DNA of 64,000 nucleotides from Macrothele yani. Lineage: Eukaryota; Arthropoda; Arachnida; Araneae; Macrothelidae. Location of the stretch: NCBI GenBank assembly GCA_039090855.1, contig CM077012.1, forward strand, positions 140,650,541-140,714,540, in the 5' to 3' direction. Shown here piece by piece: positions 42,348 to 53,977 of this stretch; the stretch's first letter is position 1; each line of letters opens with the position of its first letter. The position numbers and the translations under genes are program-made. The notes under the pieces were generated by a model, which worked only from the letters and a program-made list of their open reading frames with translations, was not told the origin of the DNA and did no database searches.

Positions 42348-43080
42348 TAGAAAGAGTGATCACTTGCGACTTTGAACGTGACATAATAGTTAGCGCCTGC
42401 TGTGTCTGTTCGAACAAGTCAAAAATAGCTGTCCTCCGGGAATTTTCACGCACAACCGTAGCAAAGGTTTACAAGTGAATTGTGTGACAAACTAAGAATT
42501 CCAGCAATCTGCGATCCTGCTGACGAAGACAACTGGTGGATCGGAGGGTCAAAGAAGACTGGATGAAATCCTGCACGCGAACAGACGTGCCACGACCAGA
42601 TAAACTACTGCAGAATTTAACACTGATGTGGCGAGGGTTATCTCCGTACGCACCACGTATAGGACACAACGGCTGTCAATCATGTTGCCGGTGGCGCAGT
42701 GGTCTAAGGCGCTGGCCTCTGATCATTCGTCCGTAAGGGGTCCGGGTTCGAATCCCGTCAGGCATGGATGTTGTGTTTGTCTTACGGCACTGGCTCTCTT
42801 CCTTCCCTGGAACCAGTGACCCTAAATTAGGGACGGGCGACTGCTTATAGCCCATTGAGTTGCTCACGGTGGTCGTTAAACCTCCAATCAAAAAAAATCA
42901 TGTTGCCACTCTGATAAACCAATATACCAGATGTTTCTTCCACAGGACTACAGATTACTTTAAATTTTTTCACGGCAAACGGCTGTGCGTAAAAAGCCCA
43001 GAGGACGGCTGCTTTGGTGGTGCTCGAGCCGGCACATTTTGCGCCAACTCTCATACCACAACGAAAGTCGTCTAGATCAC
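42348..43080 (+). pseudogene. Tc1-like transposase N-terminal part, split by a SINE
   Basis: From ATG 42348: MGRKSDHLRL, then in adjacent frames FERDIIVSACCVCSNKSKIA, NRSKGLQV, QLVDRR.QRRLDEILHANRR and EFNTDVARVISVRTTYRTQR. This follows the Tc1 helix-turn-helix and linker (..TTVSRVY..,  RRL..IV..NRRAT..., .VS.RT..R.L). The SINE 42690-42895 interrupts it with a duplicated AATCATGTTGCC. Sequence beyond 42907 is too decayed to follow with confidence. No catalytic domain is visible here. Confidence 0.6.
42690..42895 (+). mobile_element. tRNA-derived SINE with 12-bp target duplication
   Basis: Plus copy, starting at GGTGGCGCAGTGGTCTAAGG (a few 5' bases shorter than the longest copies), with perfect A and B boxes, intact body and poly(A). 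AATCATGTTGCC is duplicated at 42678-42689 and 42896-42907. Confidence 0.92.
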
Positions 43081-43099
43081 TCGTTTTGCCCATTCAGAC

Positions 43100-44366
43100 C
43101 GTTAGTTGAACCTTAACCGAGCTGGCCTATTCGATTAGTACGGCGCTCAGGTTTTGGAGTGAGCATTTGTGACGAAGGCTAAGCAATTGGGCATCTCATT
43201 GTAGAATTAGTTTTTATCGTACCAGAACTCCAGTTGTGCGAAGTTTGTTCTAGCTTAGACAAACTTCAGCTTAACGATTCCTATGTATGCAAAAACGATT
43301 TAAGAGCAAAGTAGAAAGGCACGTGTTGGAAAAAGCCATGGCGTTGTAAGGCCAAAAAATTAGTGTTCATGGAAAATCTAAGTTGCTCGTTGCGTAGCGA
43401 TGCATTCAAGATCACGAAAGCAAAATCTGGTACTTTCGTTTACACAACCTTTTCATTAAAAGGTGGTTTAGATCTGCTTGAATTTCATCTTACTCAAGAA
43501 ACAGAATACACGTTTCTTTTTAGCAGCATGGTCATGAATATTGTCCTAGTAATTCTATATTTGATCATTAAGTACGCTACCATTAAAATTACGGAATCTT
43601 GCTGTAAGCATGGTTTTGATTTATGCTTTTCGTAAACCCTTCCGTAGAGCAACTCGTAATCCGAAACCACCAGAAGAACTGGCTGCCTGCTATACCCGAT
43701 TTCCGAAAGTTATTAAGAAAACAGGAGAAACTAAACTATCAGAGGATATGTGGCGAAATGGCTTCGGAGATCACGTGGAGAATTTGGCATCGACCGCGGC
43801 GCCGAAGGATTCGAGTCACGTGCCGGCGATGCCATCGCCTGGAGACCCCAGCTGAACCAAACCGACTTCAAACATCTACATTGATCTTCCTTATGCCCCT
43901 TTAGCCGTTTCAAGAAGATATCGGTCTTTTTTCACTGCATTAATCCTATTCTATTTTTCTTTCAAGTTTTGTTATCTGCTTTTGGATTAAACATTTGGTT
44001 TGCTAATTTCTCTTAGGGTGCACGTATACTCCAAGTTAATTTCACCCTTACGATAATAAGACCTATAAAGCAAGTTCATTAAGTAAAATTTTTTTGTAAG
44101 AGTGTTATGTGCTCTCTTCTCCCCCAGAAAGATATATGCTCGCACGTATATCGTTAAGCCCATTGCTTTGAAGGCTGTGAACGTTTAGGACCTGTTTCTT
44201 TTCTTACCGTTTGGCCCGTTCAGACAGCTCCAGGACATTAGCGTTCACGTACAAACCACTGCACAATACTTGAACTAAGTAGGTATAAAACTGAAAAATG
44301 CATTGCATTTTATTTTTAAATGCAACACGAAATCATTAACTTTTGCTTAGATTACATCAACGTATA
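43100..44366. other. No recognised gene
   Basis: Two successive plus-strand frames, 43363-43635 (90 codons, with a hydrophobic stretch) and 43610-43855 (81 codons, GC-rich 3' end), show no family motif. They could be chance frames or a decayed element. Confidence 0.45.
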
Positions 44367-44524
44367 CACTCAATAGAAAAACATTAGAAATAGAGGTGAT
44401 GGGCAGTTGACAAGAGCTTCACCCCGCGCAGAGTAAAACAAGCCCAAACCGAACGCACACGATAAATAGGCGGACAGCAGGGCTTCCCGATGTTTCGCAA
44501 TCCACGAACATAGATACAAGTGGT

Positions 44525-45720
44525 GATCTGCGCGACTTTGATCATGGGCTCATTGTCGGCGCAAGGTAGATGAGCCATTCAGTCGCCGAAGTGGTAAGAA
44601 CCGTAGGGTTACCATGGGCAACTGCATGAAGGGTGTACCACGAATATACCATCATCGCCGCCCCAGTGGCGCAGTGGTCTAAGCGATGGCCTCTGATCAT
44701 TCGTCCGAACGGGGTCCGGGTTCGAATCCTGGTGAGGCATGGATGTTGTGTTTGTCTTACGGCACTGGCTCTCTCCCTTCCCTGGAACCAGTGACCCTAA
44801 ATTAGGGACGGGCGACTGCTTATAGCCCATTGAGTTGCTCACGGTGGTCGTTAAACCTACAATAAAAAAAAATATTCCATCGACGGACGTACCAGCGCCT
44901 AGAGAGCAAGCAGTGTCCAACCAAATGCCATTGATAACCGGGGTCGACGTAGACTATCCAGGCTCGTACAGACAAACATCGGTTAAATGTCTGAGGCCTA
45001 AGCAGTATCAGCGAACGAACGGTATGGCGCACGTTGCATACTTGGGCTACGGGAGCAGACGCCCTACTCGTGTGCCGCTGTTAACCGCTCGTTATCGAAC
45101 ATTACGTCTCGCTTAGTGACGGGGAACATCAAAACTAGATCTCTGCAGAGTGTCGCCGCCTCGTGTGATAAGATGAATCTTGTGTTCAGCTGTACCGAGC
45201 TAACAGGTGGATGCGGGTGTGGCTTCGACAGCATGAGGACATGGCCTCGTCGTGCCAGGTCGGCTCTGTGATGGTTTGGGGAGCCTTCTCATGGGACACA
45301 TTAGGTCGCTTAGTGTGTCTGGAGAGGTCCTTAATCACTGCGCGCTACCAGCATGTGCTGGCTTATCACCTACACGATTTCATGGCCTTCGCTCTTCCTG
45401 CGGCCGATGGTCTGTTCCAGCAGGATAATGCGCTGCTCCACGGGAGCGAAACCACCTAGGCATGGCTCGAGGAACACTCATCTGAGTTTGGAACCATTTA
45501 GTGGGTCCCCTGGGTCTCGGAATTTAAAACCTGTGGAAGCCCTCTGGGATTCCGTGATGTGAAACATCAGATTCATAGATCCTCGACCGACGTCTCGGCG
45601 GAGATGTGGACAATGCTGCAATAGGCATGCCTGGCATCTCCGGAAATCATCCAGCATCTGATGGAGTCTATGCTTCCGCGTGTAAAGGCTGTTATTTGCG
45701 CTAGAGCAGGACAAACATAG
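44525..45720 (+). pseudogene. Tc1 transposase pseudogene interrupted by a SINE
   Basis: Before the SINE: SDLRDFDHGLIVGAR, HSVAEVVRTVGLPWAT and RVYHEY (helix-turn-helix). After it: CLRPKQYQRTNG, AHVAYLGYGSRRPTRVPLLT and ARYRTLRLA-stop near 45115. Then LRQHEDMASSCQ, SVMVWGAFSWDTLGRLVCLE, GLFQQDNALLHGSETT (second catalytic Asp, 45421-45423 region) followed by a stop, WLEEHSSEF, NLKPVEALWDSVM with the catalytic Glu in another frame, and MESMLPRVKAVICARAG. Several stops and frameshifts. It resembles the relic at 1.9 kb. Confidence 0.8.
44655..44870 (+). mobile_element. tRNA-derived SINE inside the Tc1
   Basis: Plus copy with GCCGCCCCAGTGGCGCAGTG (A box perfect), B box GGTTCGAATCC, intact body and poly(A). 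Target duplication AATATACCATC (44643-44653) versus AATATTCCATC (44871-44881). The duplication falls within the Tc1 helix-turn-helix coding part. Confidence 0.92.
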
Positions 45721-45839
45721 TGTTAGGTATCTTTACATAATGTTTTGTCCACTGAGTGCTGATTTATAGCGTGTTGTATGCACAGCATTTATAATGTACA
45801 TATCAAAATAGTAATTCTACAATCGCTTGTAATCTTCAA

Positions 45840-46290
45840 CTATTCCCAACCCATTGCTTTACGAAGGTCTAGGACCTGCAACTCAGTCTTGGACAATTCT
45901 CTTCCATATCACTCCTGCATGCTTTCGAGTCTCTTCCACTTATCACTCACTTGGTAGTAGTATGGGTCTGCTAACCCTTGGTATCCAGTTCAGTATTTTA
46001 GTTCCACAACAGTGGTTATTTCTAACAATATGTTCACAACCCAATGCCATATGAGGGTTTCACGACATCCACTTTTTATTTTCCTGATCCATGGCTTTCC
46101 TTTCCCTGTTTTCCTTGGTTACATCAAGCTGGCTTCTTCCAGTTATACGCAGCCTCTGTCTTTCTGTTAAGTTATATATATCTAATCTATGAGTAAGAAC
46201 TGGAATGGATTCATCGACCACGCATTTTTAAAACAATGATATATTGCTCCAGAAAATTGCACTGTTGCTTTAGATATTATAAACGTACAC
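45840..46290 (-). pseudogene. LINE 3' end, decayed
   Basis: The minus strand near 46150-46240 gives IPVLTHRLDIYNLTERQRLR, corresponding to the YG.ET.TLT....R motif of LINE reverse transcriptases. 45890-46070 aligns with the LINE pieces at 6843-6954 and 30950-31040 (CAGTATTTTAGTT..ACA..GGTT). Heavily decayed; uninterrupted relative to the copy at 30.9 kb. Confidence 0.6.
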
Positions 46291-46595
46291 TACAGTCCTT
46301 TGATTTTGGAAAAGGGAAACTAACAGATGCAATTGAATAATTCATTAAATAAATAAATCTTTCCTGCAAATACTGAATTTCTGCTCTAGTTAAAAGATGG
46401 TTACAATCTATGCGCATTTCAGACTACCTGCAGTTCGATTTTAGTACAGCACAAAACATTAAAAGTGAGCATTCTGTAACTGAACACGAACTATTGGGCA
46501 CTTATAAGTAAAATTTCCAGACTAGTTTCCCCAGAAAAAAAAACAGGTCTACAAAATGTTACATTAAAAGTTGGAGGTTTTTTTTTTGCCAGATA

Positions 46596-47929
46596 CAAGG
46601 TGTGGTCAAAATATTTCCAGACAATTTATTTAAAAAAAAAGTACAAGACTTACAGATTTGGAACGCAATCGCCTTCGACGTAAACATCTCCCGAAGCCAC
46701 ACAAAGCTCAGCGCTGTTTCCACTTCAAGCATTTTTTGAGGTCATCTTCTGAAATAGCGGACAGCTGCTTCGTCGCATTCTGCTGTATCTCCTCAATATC
46801 TTCTGGCCATCTTTCCGTTTTAAGTGTTGTTTGATTTTTGGGAAGACAAACGTCGCAGGGAGCGTGTATGTCGCATCTGGCGAATAGGGAGGATGACCTA
46901 TGCAATGCTTAGCAAGAAACTTCTGCAGCAGTTGCGATGCATGAGAGCATTATCAAGGTGGTGTTGCCACTCGCATGCAATGCCGGCCTTTTGCGACGAA
47001 CTGCCCCATCAAACGCCGCAAAACTTGACAGTAGTACTCCTTGTTGACTGTCTGGCCTGATAGAGCGTATTCAAGATGCACAATTAACTTACGATTGAAA
47101 AAATAGTCAGCCTCGTCTTGAGATTGCTGGGGCTCTGGCGTGCTGTTTTAGGTCTGGGAGAGTTTGGAGTCTTCCACTTTAAAGACTGGGGCTTAGTTTC
47201 GGGGTCATACCCATAAACCTACAATTCGTCACCAGTTATGATAGTTCTTCAAAGTTTTCGTCGTTTTCTGCGCACTTACGCAGGTCACTAACAGCAAAAC
47301 ACGGGCCTGTTTTTGATCAACTGGGAGCAATTTTGGCGCAAATTTGGTTAAGATGCGTCTCACACCTAAATCGTCCATAAGAATCAACTGAACTGAACCT
47401 CAAACTAATGTAGAAGTCTTCAGATAACTCACGAATAGTGAGTGATTCGGTGATTTGTCGAACTTGTGCGCACGAGTTCGGCATTGTTTTAACTTTCGCT
47501 GCTTGCGGGCCTCCCAGACCTTTCATCACTCCCAAGACCTTTCATCACTCTCATTTCCTATTTCACTCTCAACACTTTCACGACCATCTGTAAAACATTT
47601 ATCCCACTCAAACTTATGCACGGCTCAAAACCCTCCCCATTGCCTTTCTGTAACTTGTGTGTCTTTGCAACTTTCGCTAAGTTTTGACAAAATCTAATGC
47701 AAATTCGTTGATCAATGTTTTCCCACATAACAAATGCGACGAACAGCTTCACACGCTTAAAAACAAAGCACTATTGTAAAAAAAAAAAAAAACTGGACGA
47801 GCATGAGAGACGTGACTCACGGCACATACGTAGTAGTTTCCAAGTTCAATCTGCGCCAAACCGCTTCCTGCTGTGTCGCGAGAATCCGAACTCATGCAAC
47901 CAGTCTGGATACTTTCTGATCACACCTGG
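46596..47929 (-). mobile_element. mariner element with both TIRs
   Basis: Left end CAAGGTGTGGTCAAAATATT after TA (46594-46595); right end read inward CCAGGTGTGATCAGAAAGTA from 47929, both continuing to TCCAGAC. About 1334 bp. The minus-strand transposase is broken: NIDQRICIRFCQNLAKVAKT (47700-47750), SLTIRELSEDFYIS and ETHLNQICAKIAPS (47320-47450), then a C-terminus with EIQQNATKQLSAISEDDLKK and WKQR..LCVASGD.YVEGDC near 46660-46800. Catalytic motifs are not readable as intact. The TIR is shared with the relic at 23776. Confidence 0.85.
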
Positions 47930-47931
47930 AA

Positions 47932-48749
47932 TTTGCAGTGTTGATTACAAATAGCACTGCAAATGTAAGGTTCTCATATGACGTAGCACTTTAGGTAGAT
48001 TATGCGTAAAATAGGTTATTAAATAAGTGAAGTTTAGAATTTTTTTATTGAAGGTTAATAGTCACATTTGAAATATTTACAAACTTTTGTTCTTACAACT
48101 AATACGTTAGACTCCTTTTAAAATCTGTCTTTTCCTTTTAAAACTGCTTACACGTCAAATTGTGTTTCTTGTGGCGTCTGTAACACAAACAACGGTAGCT
48201 CATTTTTAGTATTGCAGCCTTGTGCATTACAAAATAATAAGCCATCAACCAGATTTTCCAATACTCTACCACATTGGTCATGCCAAGGGCATGAATTTAT
48301 ATTCGGAGAAGCTTAAAACTAGAAATGGGGAACGTGTTAGTAAATTTACTGAAAATGGTAACCGAAAAATAAAGTTATATACCACAGTATCTTCTTTTTT
48401 AGACTTTGGTTAGCGGCGTAGAATATAACTAAAGTAATACAGCTAACTAAAGTATTAAGTAACCGATACTCTGAGGTGTGAACCACTCACACGCAGGAAA
48501 AACGTCCGAACCAGCTGTTGGAGGCATATAAAACAATATGAGGATATACCTAACCTCATTGACATTTCAGAACATGCTGTACGGATTAACTAATTAATCA
48601 TTTGTGCTGAGTCGCGGAAAGCTCCTCTAGGAGCAGCACCTTGGACAGAATCTTTATAAGCCCTACCCTGAAAGCATCTTGCTATTGTTACGTTCACTGT
48701 ATAATTTAACTCATATGTTCTCTGCTGGTTTGTTTCTCTTTCTAAATAT
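47932..48749. other. No recognised feature
   Basis: AT-rich spacer; nothing supported. Confidence 0.5.
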
Positions 48750-49452
48750 CTGCGGCATGCAGTAGCGTCGGCGTGCGCATAGCTTTCAATTTTACTTGAT
48801 ATTGGCAAACGTACTATCGCAAAAGACACAGAAAAAGACTTACAAACTTGGTTCCAAGAATCCAAAGAAGGTTTCAGTAAAGGATTCATAATATTGATGG
48901 TTTCTCCTACAATGAGAAATGAAAGTTAAGAAAAGCTGAAAAGAATGTTAAAATCAATTTTACATATTACCAAAATAATGTTCTGACTCCTATATTTTAA
49001 GAGGAAATAGCATTCCTTTATCCTCAGAGCCTTCAAAGAGCAGAACTCCATCAGGATAAGGCTATCGGTCATATATCCAAATCTACCACTATTTCCTGAA
49101 AATATGAAAAAGGAGACGTATCAGTCTATACCTTTTGCTCATATTCCTTCAAAACTCCGTTATGTGTCACCAACGGACTATTGTGCCTTCGGACTGCTTA
49201 AAAAAGCTCGTTTTAAACGCAGAAGTAAAACAATGATTGGACTATGGAAAGCAGTGAAAGCGGAGTTGAATAAAATACCACTACCAATTTTAAGAAATGC
49301 CCTGTTATCTTGGAAATCTAGATGTAGGTTCATAGTCCAGAGAAAAGGCTATCAGGCAGAACATTTAAGAAATAATTTTATTTTAAAATTATGTTGCTGC
49401 AAAATAGTTCTAAAATGCGTGAACATCCTCTGTGTAAACAAATTACCTCTAT
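48750..49452 (+). pseudogene. IS630/Tc1-like transposase relic, copy A
   Basis: The plus-strand open part 49104-49454 encodes MKKETYQSIPFAHIPSKLRY, then VSPTDYCAFGLLKKARFKRR, SKTMIGLWKAVKAELNKIPL and PILRNALLSWKSRCRFIVQR. This is a C-terminal end known from arthropod IS630-like transposases (..DYCAFGLLK....T..GLWK...EEW..IPL..L...L..WK.RCR.I). Upstream, AKDTEKDLQTWFQESKEGFS near 48815 and further frames are broken. Copy B, inverted, is at 53040-53977. Confidence 0.65.
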
Positions 49453-49744
49453 AAAAGCCGTAAATTCAACTCTTTCACTCTCACATAAATAGAGCTGCCA
49501 TCATATATTAGTTACAAATTTCTTTTCTTACACTTTGTCCACTGCCAATTCTTAAACACGAACACATCACAGATCTTATGTACAACCCATGATTTGTCTT
49601 GTTTCCCAAGTTTCACCCTGATGTAAATTTCTTTTTCACAGACTAACGTTCTGATTTTTTAGTGAACTCCTTAGAAATATAACAAATTGTTCGAACAGTT
49701 AACGCCCTCTTATGCCATTCCCTATATTCAAGTGAAATGCATTG

Positions 49745-49858
49745 CAATTCCCTGCAATGCTAATCGTTTGCATGTCCTCTCGCGGGCGACGCACGCTGCG
49801 AATTTCAGGCCAATCGGATGCTTCTTTCTTGGTGTTGCATTTTGGGTGGCCAGCAATG
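49745..49858 (-). mobile_element. Right-end remnant of the CACTGCTGG Tc1 family
   Basis: CTGCAATGCTAATCGTTTGC to GGTGGCCAGCAATG matches the last 110 or so bases of the elements at 19657 and 35068, with TA after it (49859-49860). The rest of the element is missing. Confidence 0.9.
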
Positions 49859-50069
49859 TACTTGCGTTCTGCGTTGATCCAGTGTATTGCGATAACCCTA
49901 TTTTGCGTTTTGATAAAACTCTTTTAGTTTCAGCAAACAAAGCATCTTTCGTTCCGTGTCTTCTTGCGATTGACATAACATTTGTTAATCTTGATTAATA
50001 GACCTAAAAATGTTCAAATTCTAGGTAACGATTGTAATTTAATAATTTTTTTTGCCACAAATACGGTGT

Positions 50070-50286
50070 TTTTTTGGAAGGGAGTTTAGAAACCATCGTG
50101 GTCAACTCTATGGGCTATGAGCAGTCTCCCGGTCCCTAATTTAGGACCACTAATTCCAGGGAAAGCGAGAGAGCCAGTGTCGTAAGACAAACACGCCACC
50201 CTTGCCTCATCCTGGAGTCGAACCTGAGCCTATCTCTGGCGAACAGTTATAAGCTAACGCTTCAGACCATTCGTCTCCTGAGCGGT
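50070..50286 (-). mobile_element. tRNA-derived SINE, moderately decayed
   Basis: GGAGTTTAGAAACCATCGTG, GGGCTATGAGCAGTCTCCCG, CAGTGTCGTAAGACAAACAC and the B-box complement GGAGTCGAACC in minus order. Confidence 0.82.
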
Positions 50287-51012
50287 AAAACACCGTTTCT
50301 TCGTTTTCAATGAGCAAATATCTGCAAAATTTTGTAAAAAATATTCTGTTATATATACTAAGAATTTTTGTGAATAAAAGGACGTAAAAATTAGCAAAAA
50401 TTCCAATCTGCAAAGACTATCTCGCGCCACTGTCGAAGTTACTGATATTAAAGTTTTTCATACATTTTAGGTTTATAGCAAACATATTGCTTTTTATGAA
50501 AAAATGTCAAATCTCATAATACCTTCTGAGCAGAATTCTACGATATTCGTCTGAAATAGTTAATCCACGTCCAAAGTAGTTGTTCTAAAGATCTTATCGT
50601 AAGTTTACGAAGTACGTATTAAGAACAAAACCTTTTAAGTCTCAGAAAATAAGAAAAAAAATCGAGAAAGTCCTTGGTACTCTTTGTATATAATTTATGC
50701 TATGCATCTTTAGTCTGCCAAGATCCTTGTATGCGTGAAATAAACCGAGTGATTCGAGAGTATAGGCTACATTTATTTACGTGCAAACACATTGCGTTTA
50801 TTCGCGTCGCTCACGAACACGCTCAGCCACAGTCCGGTACATACTATGTGAAATTATATCATGACAACCAACAAAAGGTTCCCTAATTCCTGACATTGAG
50901 CGGTACCTAGGTAAGTGGATTAATAAATGTTATTGTCATAAAACCAATGAGTCATGAAAGTAAATATTTACTAAACTGCGATGGCAATAGTATTTCGACT
51001 GTTTAGTTTTTC

Positions 51013-51051
51013 AATAATAATAATAATAATAATAATAATAATTATTATTAT
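51013..51051. repeat. (AAT)n-(ATT)n microsatellite
   Basis: Pure AAT units switch to ATT units near 51041, making the array palindromic. Confidence 0.92.
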
Positions 51052-51351
51052 GAGATATTATTCAGATCTAGAGGAACGTAAGAAACAACCCTGACACCGA
51101 TCATATGTGATGTAGCTACAAAAGTCCATCTGCGCATGCGCAAGCTAAAATTTTGACCTCAAGATAGAAAGAAAAGCTGAATCGCAAGCGTGTTAGTGAA
51201 GGGGATTGGTAACTATTGGTCTAGGATATCTACATGTTACACCCCATCGTGTTATAACATCATTTTAAAGCTCTCGTCAACAACAGGTAACCTCACTTTG
51301 GTTGAGTCGAGAGTAAGCCAAATTTCGCTAAGACCCACCAATTCCGAGATA

Positions 51352-51960
51352 CAATGAAACCCGCTTGTAACACACTCGGATGTAACGAACACCCGGCGTA
51401 ACAGCTAAAAACGGTTGGTCCAGGCGATATTACCGCTAACCCAATGATAAATGAACTCAGTTGTAACGAAGACGGAAATAAGGACGAACCTGCCTGTAAC
51501 GTCCATCTCAAGTCTAAAAATGAAGGCTTTAGAATCAGTTGCAATTCTACAACAATTTTACGAAATGAACGTTGTAGAAGATGAATGCTTTCTCTTTCAC
51601 GCATATTCAGCACAAAAGAATTGTACAAAAAATGAAATTAAAAAGTGTGAAGCAACTAACAATTCTCGATTTCTTTAGGTGATTGCAGCATGTAGTGTTT
51701 TAATTATTCGGATTAAAGTAGCAAATTATGTGCGCATGTGTATTAATTAATACGCACAGTACGTAAGTAAAAATATTTATCTATACTGTAAAATTATTGA
51801 ATTAATTAATGCCCTACTACAGCTGTACAAGAAGTAAATTATTCTTATTAGATACAAAAAACGTTAAAGTAAAAATTCTGTTTTTCAGTGTTATTTCAGA
51901 TCATTTATAACAGCCATTATTTTTAAGTCCCCTGAAGGCCGTTATAACAGAGTTTCACTG
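51352..51960 (+). mobile_element. pogo/Tigger-like DNA transposon, mostly deleted
   Basis: Ends CAATGAAACCCGCTTGTAAC and, inward from 51960, CAGTGAAACTCTGTTATAAC; TA at 51350-51351 and 51961-51962. The CAGTGAAACC..TTATAAC type end is typical of Tigger elements. The plus-strand part 51520-51678 (MKALESVAILQQFYEMN..) resembles the very end of Tigger transposases (AL..I..L..Y). Most of the coding region is absent. Confidence 0.82.
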
Positions 51961-52110
51961 TATTTGAGAAAATTAACTTAGGTGGCTCACCGACTACTTC
52001 CGTTACCCATTTTAGTTACATCGAATATTTTGTTGCTTGGGATTTATTTTACCTCTGTTGGTAAAGATGCATAGAATCAAAAATGTTTGACACCAATTTT
52101 ACACCTTAGC

Positions 52111-53039
52111 CTTTTTTTTTTTTTAATTCTGTGTGGTGCCGAGAACTCGTATGAACATTGTTTTGAAATTACATGTCCATGGATACAAGTTTGTTTTTAA
52201 AGTGACTCTGGAATATATTAAAGCAGTCACTAGTCGTTATTCCCCGAACAGAGAGCCATGGAGGAATTCAAGCAATAAATGCAGACAGCCAACTTTATTT
52301 TTTAATCTCCCTTTGCTGTGCTTTTCGGAATGGAATTCGGAATTTTCGATGCCGGAGGGAGAGAGAGAAGGAGTCTCACTATCTGTGGTTTCGAGGCATT
52401 TTTCATTTTTGCGAGTAGACGTGTGTGCATGCAGATATCACGTGACTACGCTCATACAGTACCATAGTAACGGGGCACAACACTCAGCGACCAACTAAGT
52501 CCGTGACTAGACTAGATTCCTTGACCATCGAGTAAAGGCTTTAGGGTGAGGAAGAATATGCCGATTGAGGGGAGGGGGAAAAGAAATGGAACAAATCTAT
52601 AGCCCTATGGGTGAAGGGGTTGTAAAAGGAGCCACGAAACATCTCCGCTAGTATCGTCCCTACCGTGATGAAACGACAAGCGAAGTTTTGCATTTTGCGG
52701 CAGGTAGTGACATCATGAAGAAAAATGTCGTCCAGAACATAAAGCAGATTTATTGATTCCGCCAGTTTACAACAGTAAAAACATCACTGCATGCATGGTT
52801 AGCATTAAAGACTGCATTTGGCGAAATATGTTTCGTCGACAAAAATGATGTTTTCGATGAAATCACAATCGCCAGCTAAATTTCTTTTTTATTTCATCAT
52901 TGAAATGCAAATAATGAACTTAGAGTGACGGTTTCTTTTTAGGGTGTTGCGATCTTACAACAAAGAGGTTACGCGTATATTATTCCCTCATATATTATTA
53001 CAGAGGATGTTCACACATTTTTAGAATGATTTTCCAGCT
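52111..53039. other. No recognised gene
   Basis: A 121-codon plus-strand frame at 52133-52498 has no recognisable motif; it follows a T13 run. Nothing else supported. Confidence 0.45.
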
Positions 53040-53977
53040 ATAATATAATTAATGTTTAAAATAAAATCATTTCTTTCTTAAATGTTCTATCTGATAGCCC
53101 TTTCCCTGGATTATGAATCTACATCTATATTTCCAAACTAACAGGGCATTTCTTACAATTGGTAGTGGTATTTTATTTCACTCCTCTTCCACTGCTTTCC
53201 ACGTAGTCCAATCATTGTTTTAGGTCTGCGTTTAGAAAACGCTCTTTTTAGCAGCCTGAAGGTATAATGGTCCATTGATGACACATCAGGAGACTTTAGG
53301 AATATGAGCAAAAATTATATACTTGATACCCGTCTCTTGTTTCATTTTTTCAAGAAATAATGGTAGATTTAGACATATGACTGGCAATCTTATCCTGATG
53401 GAGTTCTACTCTTTGAAGGGTCTGTGGATAAAGGAATACTATTCTCTTTAAATATGAGAGTTTAAACATTATTTTGGCAATATGTAGAGTTGATTTTAAT
53501 ATTCTTTTCAACTTTTCGTAACTTTATTTTCCCATTCCACGAGAAACCAGCAGTATTCATGAATCCTTTACTGAAACTTGCTTTGGATTCATGGAAACAA
53601 GTTTTTTGTGAATCTTTTTCTGTGTCTTTTGGGATAGTAAATCAACTTTTTTGCTACAGTCGTTTAGCTAGATCCATGCTTTAGCAATAGGCACAATAAT
53701 TTTCCATCTATATCCAGCTAAGTGATGTTCATAAAGAATTCTACACCATGTTCTGCGCTCAACCACGGGCCTAGGCAAAGGGCGGTGAACATTATGTCTT
53801 TTGGTTTTCGAGATTTAAATCTTTGTTTATTACCTTGTTTACAGTTGATACAGAGATTTCTAATGACTTAGCGATAGCTCTTTGATTCGGTGAATTTTCG
53901 TTTAAGACCAGATACCTTAGTTTTGAAATAGTGGTAAAAATACGTATCTTCCTTGGATATTCGTAATTTCCGTTCAA
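53040..53977 (-). pseudogene. IS630/Tc1-like transposase relic, copy B
   Basis: The minus strand starts near 53977 with KIRIFTTISKLRYLVLNENS and PNQRAIAKSLEISVSTVNKV, a clear helix-turn-helix N-terminus (61 codons open). The C-terminal part near 53160-53300 gives CHQWTIIPSGC-type sequence and, in other frames, the DYCAFGLLK, GLWK and LSWK-like blocks of copy A. It corresponds to 48750-49452 in inverted orientation, with several frameshifts. Confidence 0.65.

Larger units (their letters stand above)
44367..45758 (+). mobile_element. Tc1-like element carrying an inserted SINE
   Basis: Left end CACTCAATAGAAAAACATTA after TA (44365-44366); right end read inward CACTCAGTGGACAAAACATT from 45758. 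Removing the SINE (44655-44870 plus one target copy) leaves about 1.16 kb. It contains a Tc1 transposase pseudogene on the plus strand. Confidence 0.82.
50641..52110 (+). repeat. Unnamed dispersed repeat, copy B, split by a pogo-like element
   Basis: Aligns with 2955-3990 across 50641-51345 and again at 51967-52100, with the 609-bp pogo-like element between. A trinucleotide (AAT)n/(ATT)n array occupies 51013-51051, where copy A has only a short AT-rich stretch. Confidence 0.72.

Noticed and set aside
43090..43200. tRNA-like sequence near GAGCTGGCCTATTCGATTAG
   Set aside because: No acceptor pairing or B box.
43363..43855. Two overlapping ORFs as a gene or exon pair
   Set aside because: No motif and no evidence of joining; possible but unsupported.
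52133..52498. 121-codon ORF
   Set aside because: No recognisable domain; begins after a T-run beside a repeat end; composition looks non-coding.
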